DNA from: Luteolibacter flavescens
GTDB taxonomy: Bacteria; Verrucomicrobiota; Verrucomicrobiia; Verrucomicrobiales; Akkermansiaceae
Direction: 5' to 3'
Assembly (NCBI RefSeq): GCF_025950085.1
Contig: NZ_JAPDDS010000014.1
Location: 1-64,000 of the forward strand
Length of the DNA stretch: 64,000 nucleotides
Positions within the stretch are counted from its first letter, which is position 1; every line of letters begins with the position of its first letter. A model generated the notes under the pieces. That model made no database searches, was not told the origin of the DNA, and worked only from the letters and a program-made list of their open reading frames with translations. This document shows, piece after piece, positions 63,913 to 64,000 of this stretch. A program made the translations under genes and the position numbers.

Positions 63913-64000
63913 TCCGCCTTCTCCATCTGTCCGATCCGCACTTCGGAGCCGCAGACGAAGCCACCGCGCAGGCCTTCCTAGCCCGGGCGAAGGAGCTCGC
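63909..64000 (+). CDS. Metallophosphoesterase, 5' part only
   Basis: The first 30 codons (MIRLLHLSDPHFGAADEATA) of a calcineurin-like phosphoesterase; the motif LSDPHF is the first metal-binding block (D-x-H). It overlaps the lipid kinase stop by 4 bases, so the two are probably an operon, perhaps in lipid turnover (inferred). The rest lies beyond the window. Confidence 0.85.
   Translation, partial: MIRLLHLSDPHFGAADEATAQAFLARAKEL

Noticed and set aside
1-64000. CRISPR array or cas genes
   Set aside because: No regularly spaced direct repeats and no Cas-like protein were seen.

Overview
The window is high-GC bacterial DNA, most likely from a member of the Verrucomicrobiales (Luteolibacter/Haloferula-like). 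The clearest markers are a ThuA–NPCBM–PQQ-type dehydrogenase–HEAT–cytochrome c fusion typical of PVC bacteria, an SHD1-type metalloprotease, a GYF-like rhomboid, a large PA14/TSP3 surface protein next to an RHS protein, and an ECF sigma factor with a short FecR-like partner. Shine-Dalgarno sequences are weak or absent at many starts. This assignment is inferred from gene content; no rRNA is present.

Positions 1-20,870 form a defence island on the minus strand. The left edge holds a type I modification gene (hsdM) and a specificity gene (hsdS) that lacks its C-terminal part. Upstream of them lies the main discovery, a six-gene minus-strand cluster (20,374 down to 4,214). In transcription order it encodes a class 3 lipase, a trypsin-DNA/RNA endonuclease fusion, a trypsin-P-loop ATPase fusion, an 1827-residue (pseudo)trypsin-STAND NTPase-helical repeat-SGNH hydrolase fusion, a second trypsin-endonuclease fusion, and a trypsin-beta-helix-peptidoglycan amidase fusion. 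Five of the six carry a trypsin fold. Four keep a full His-Asp-Ser triad, while the one on the STAND protein has lost both His and Ser. The set combines one central sensor-like NTPase with effectors against nucleic acid, ester or lipid bonds and cell wall, all apparently under protease control. I propose it is an abortive-infection or programmed-death conflict system. The parts belong to known families; the combination and the mechanism are inference.

Positions 20,868-33,990 are a tRNA-bounded island. A perfect 56-bp copy of the 3' part of tRNA-Leu(TAA) at 20,868-20,923 matches the intact tRNA gene at 33,905-33,990. Between them lie a rolling-circle-Rep-like HUH protein beside GC-rich hairpins, and a four-gene minus-strand toxin operon. 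That operon encodes a PA14/TSP3 surface protein, a membrane-anchored helical-repeat protein, an RHS polymorphic toxin with an AT-rich tip resembling a clan CD cysteine peptidase, and a small membrane protein that is the likely immunity factor. No integrase was found.

Positions 34,000-64,000 are mostly ordinary chromosome: a CPA2 antiporter with RCK domain, a Tat-exported protein, an alpha/beta hydrolase-DUF2314 fusion, the PVC dehydrogenase, TerC, an arabinose-5-phosphate isomerase, secG, ruvA, a DEAD-box helicase, an aldehyde dehydrogenase, Dps, an entericidin-like lipoprotein, a lipid kinase and the start of a metallophosphoesterase. Accessory insertions here are a VbhA-type antitoxin followed by a gutted fic toxin remnant, a ParE-type toxin-antitoxin pair, and an isolated AT-rich secreted protein. 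Several stem-loop terminators separate convergent units.
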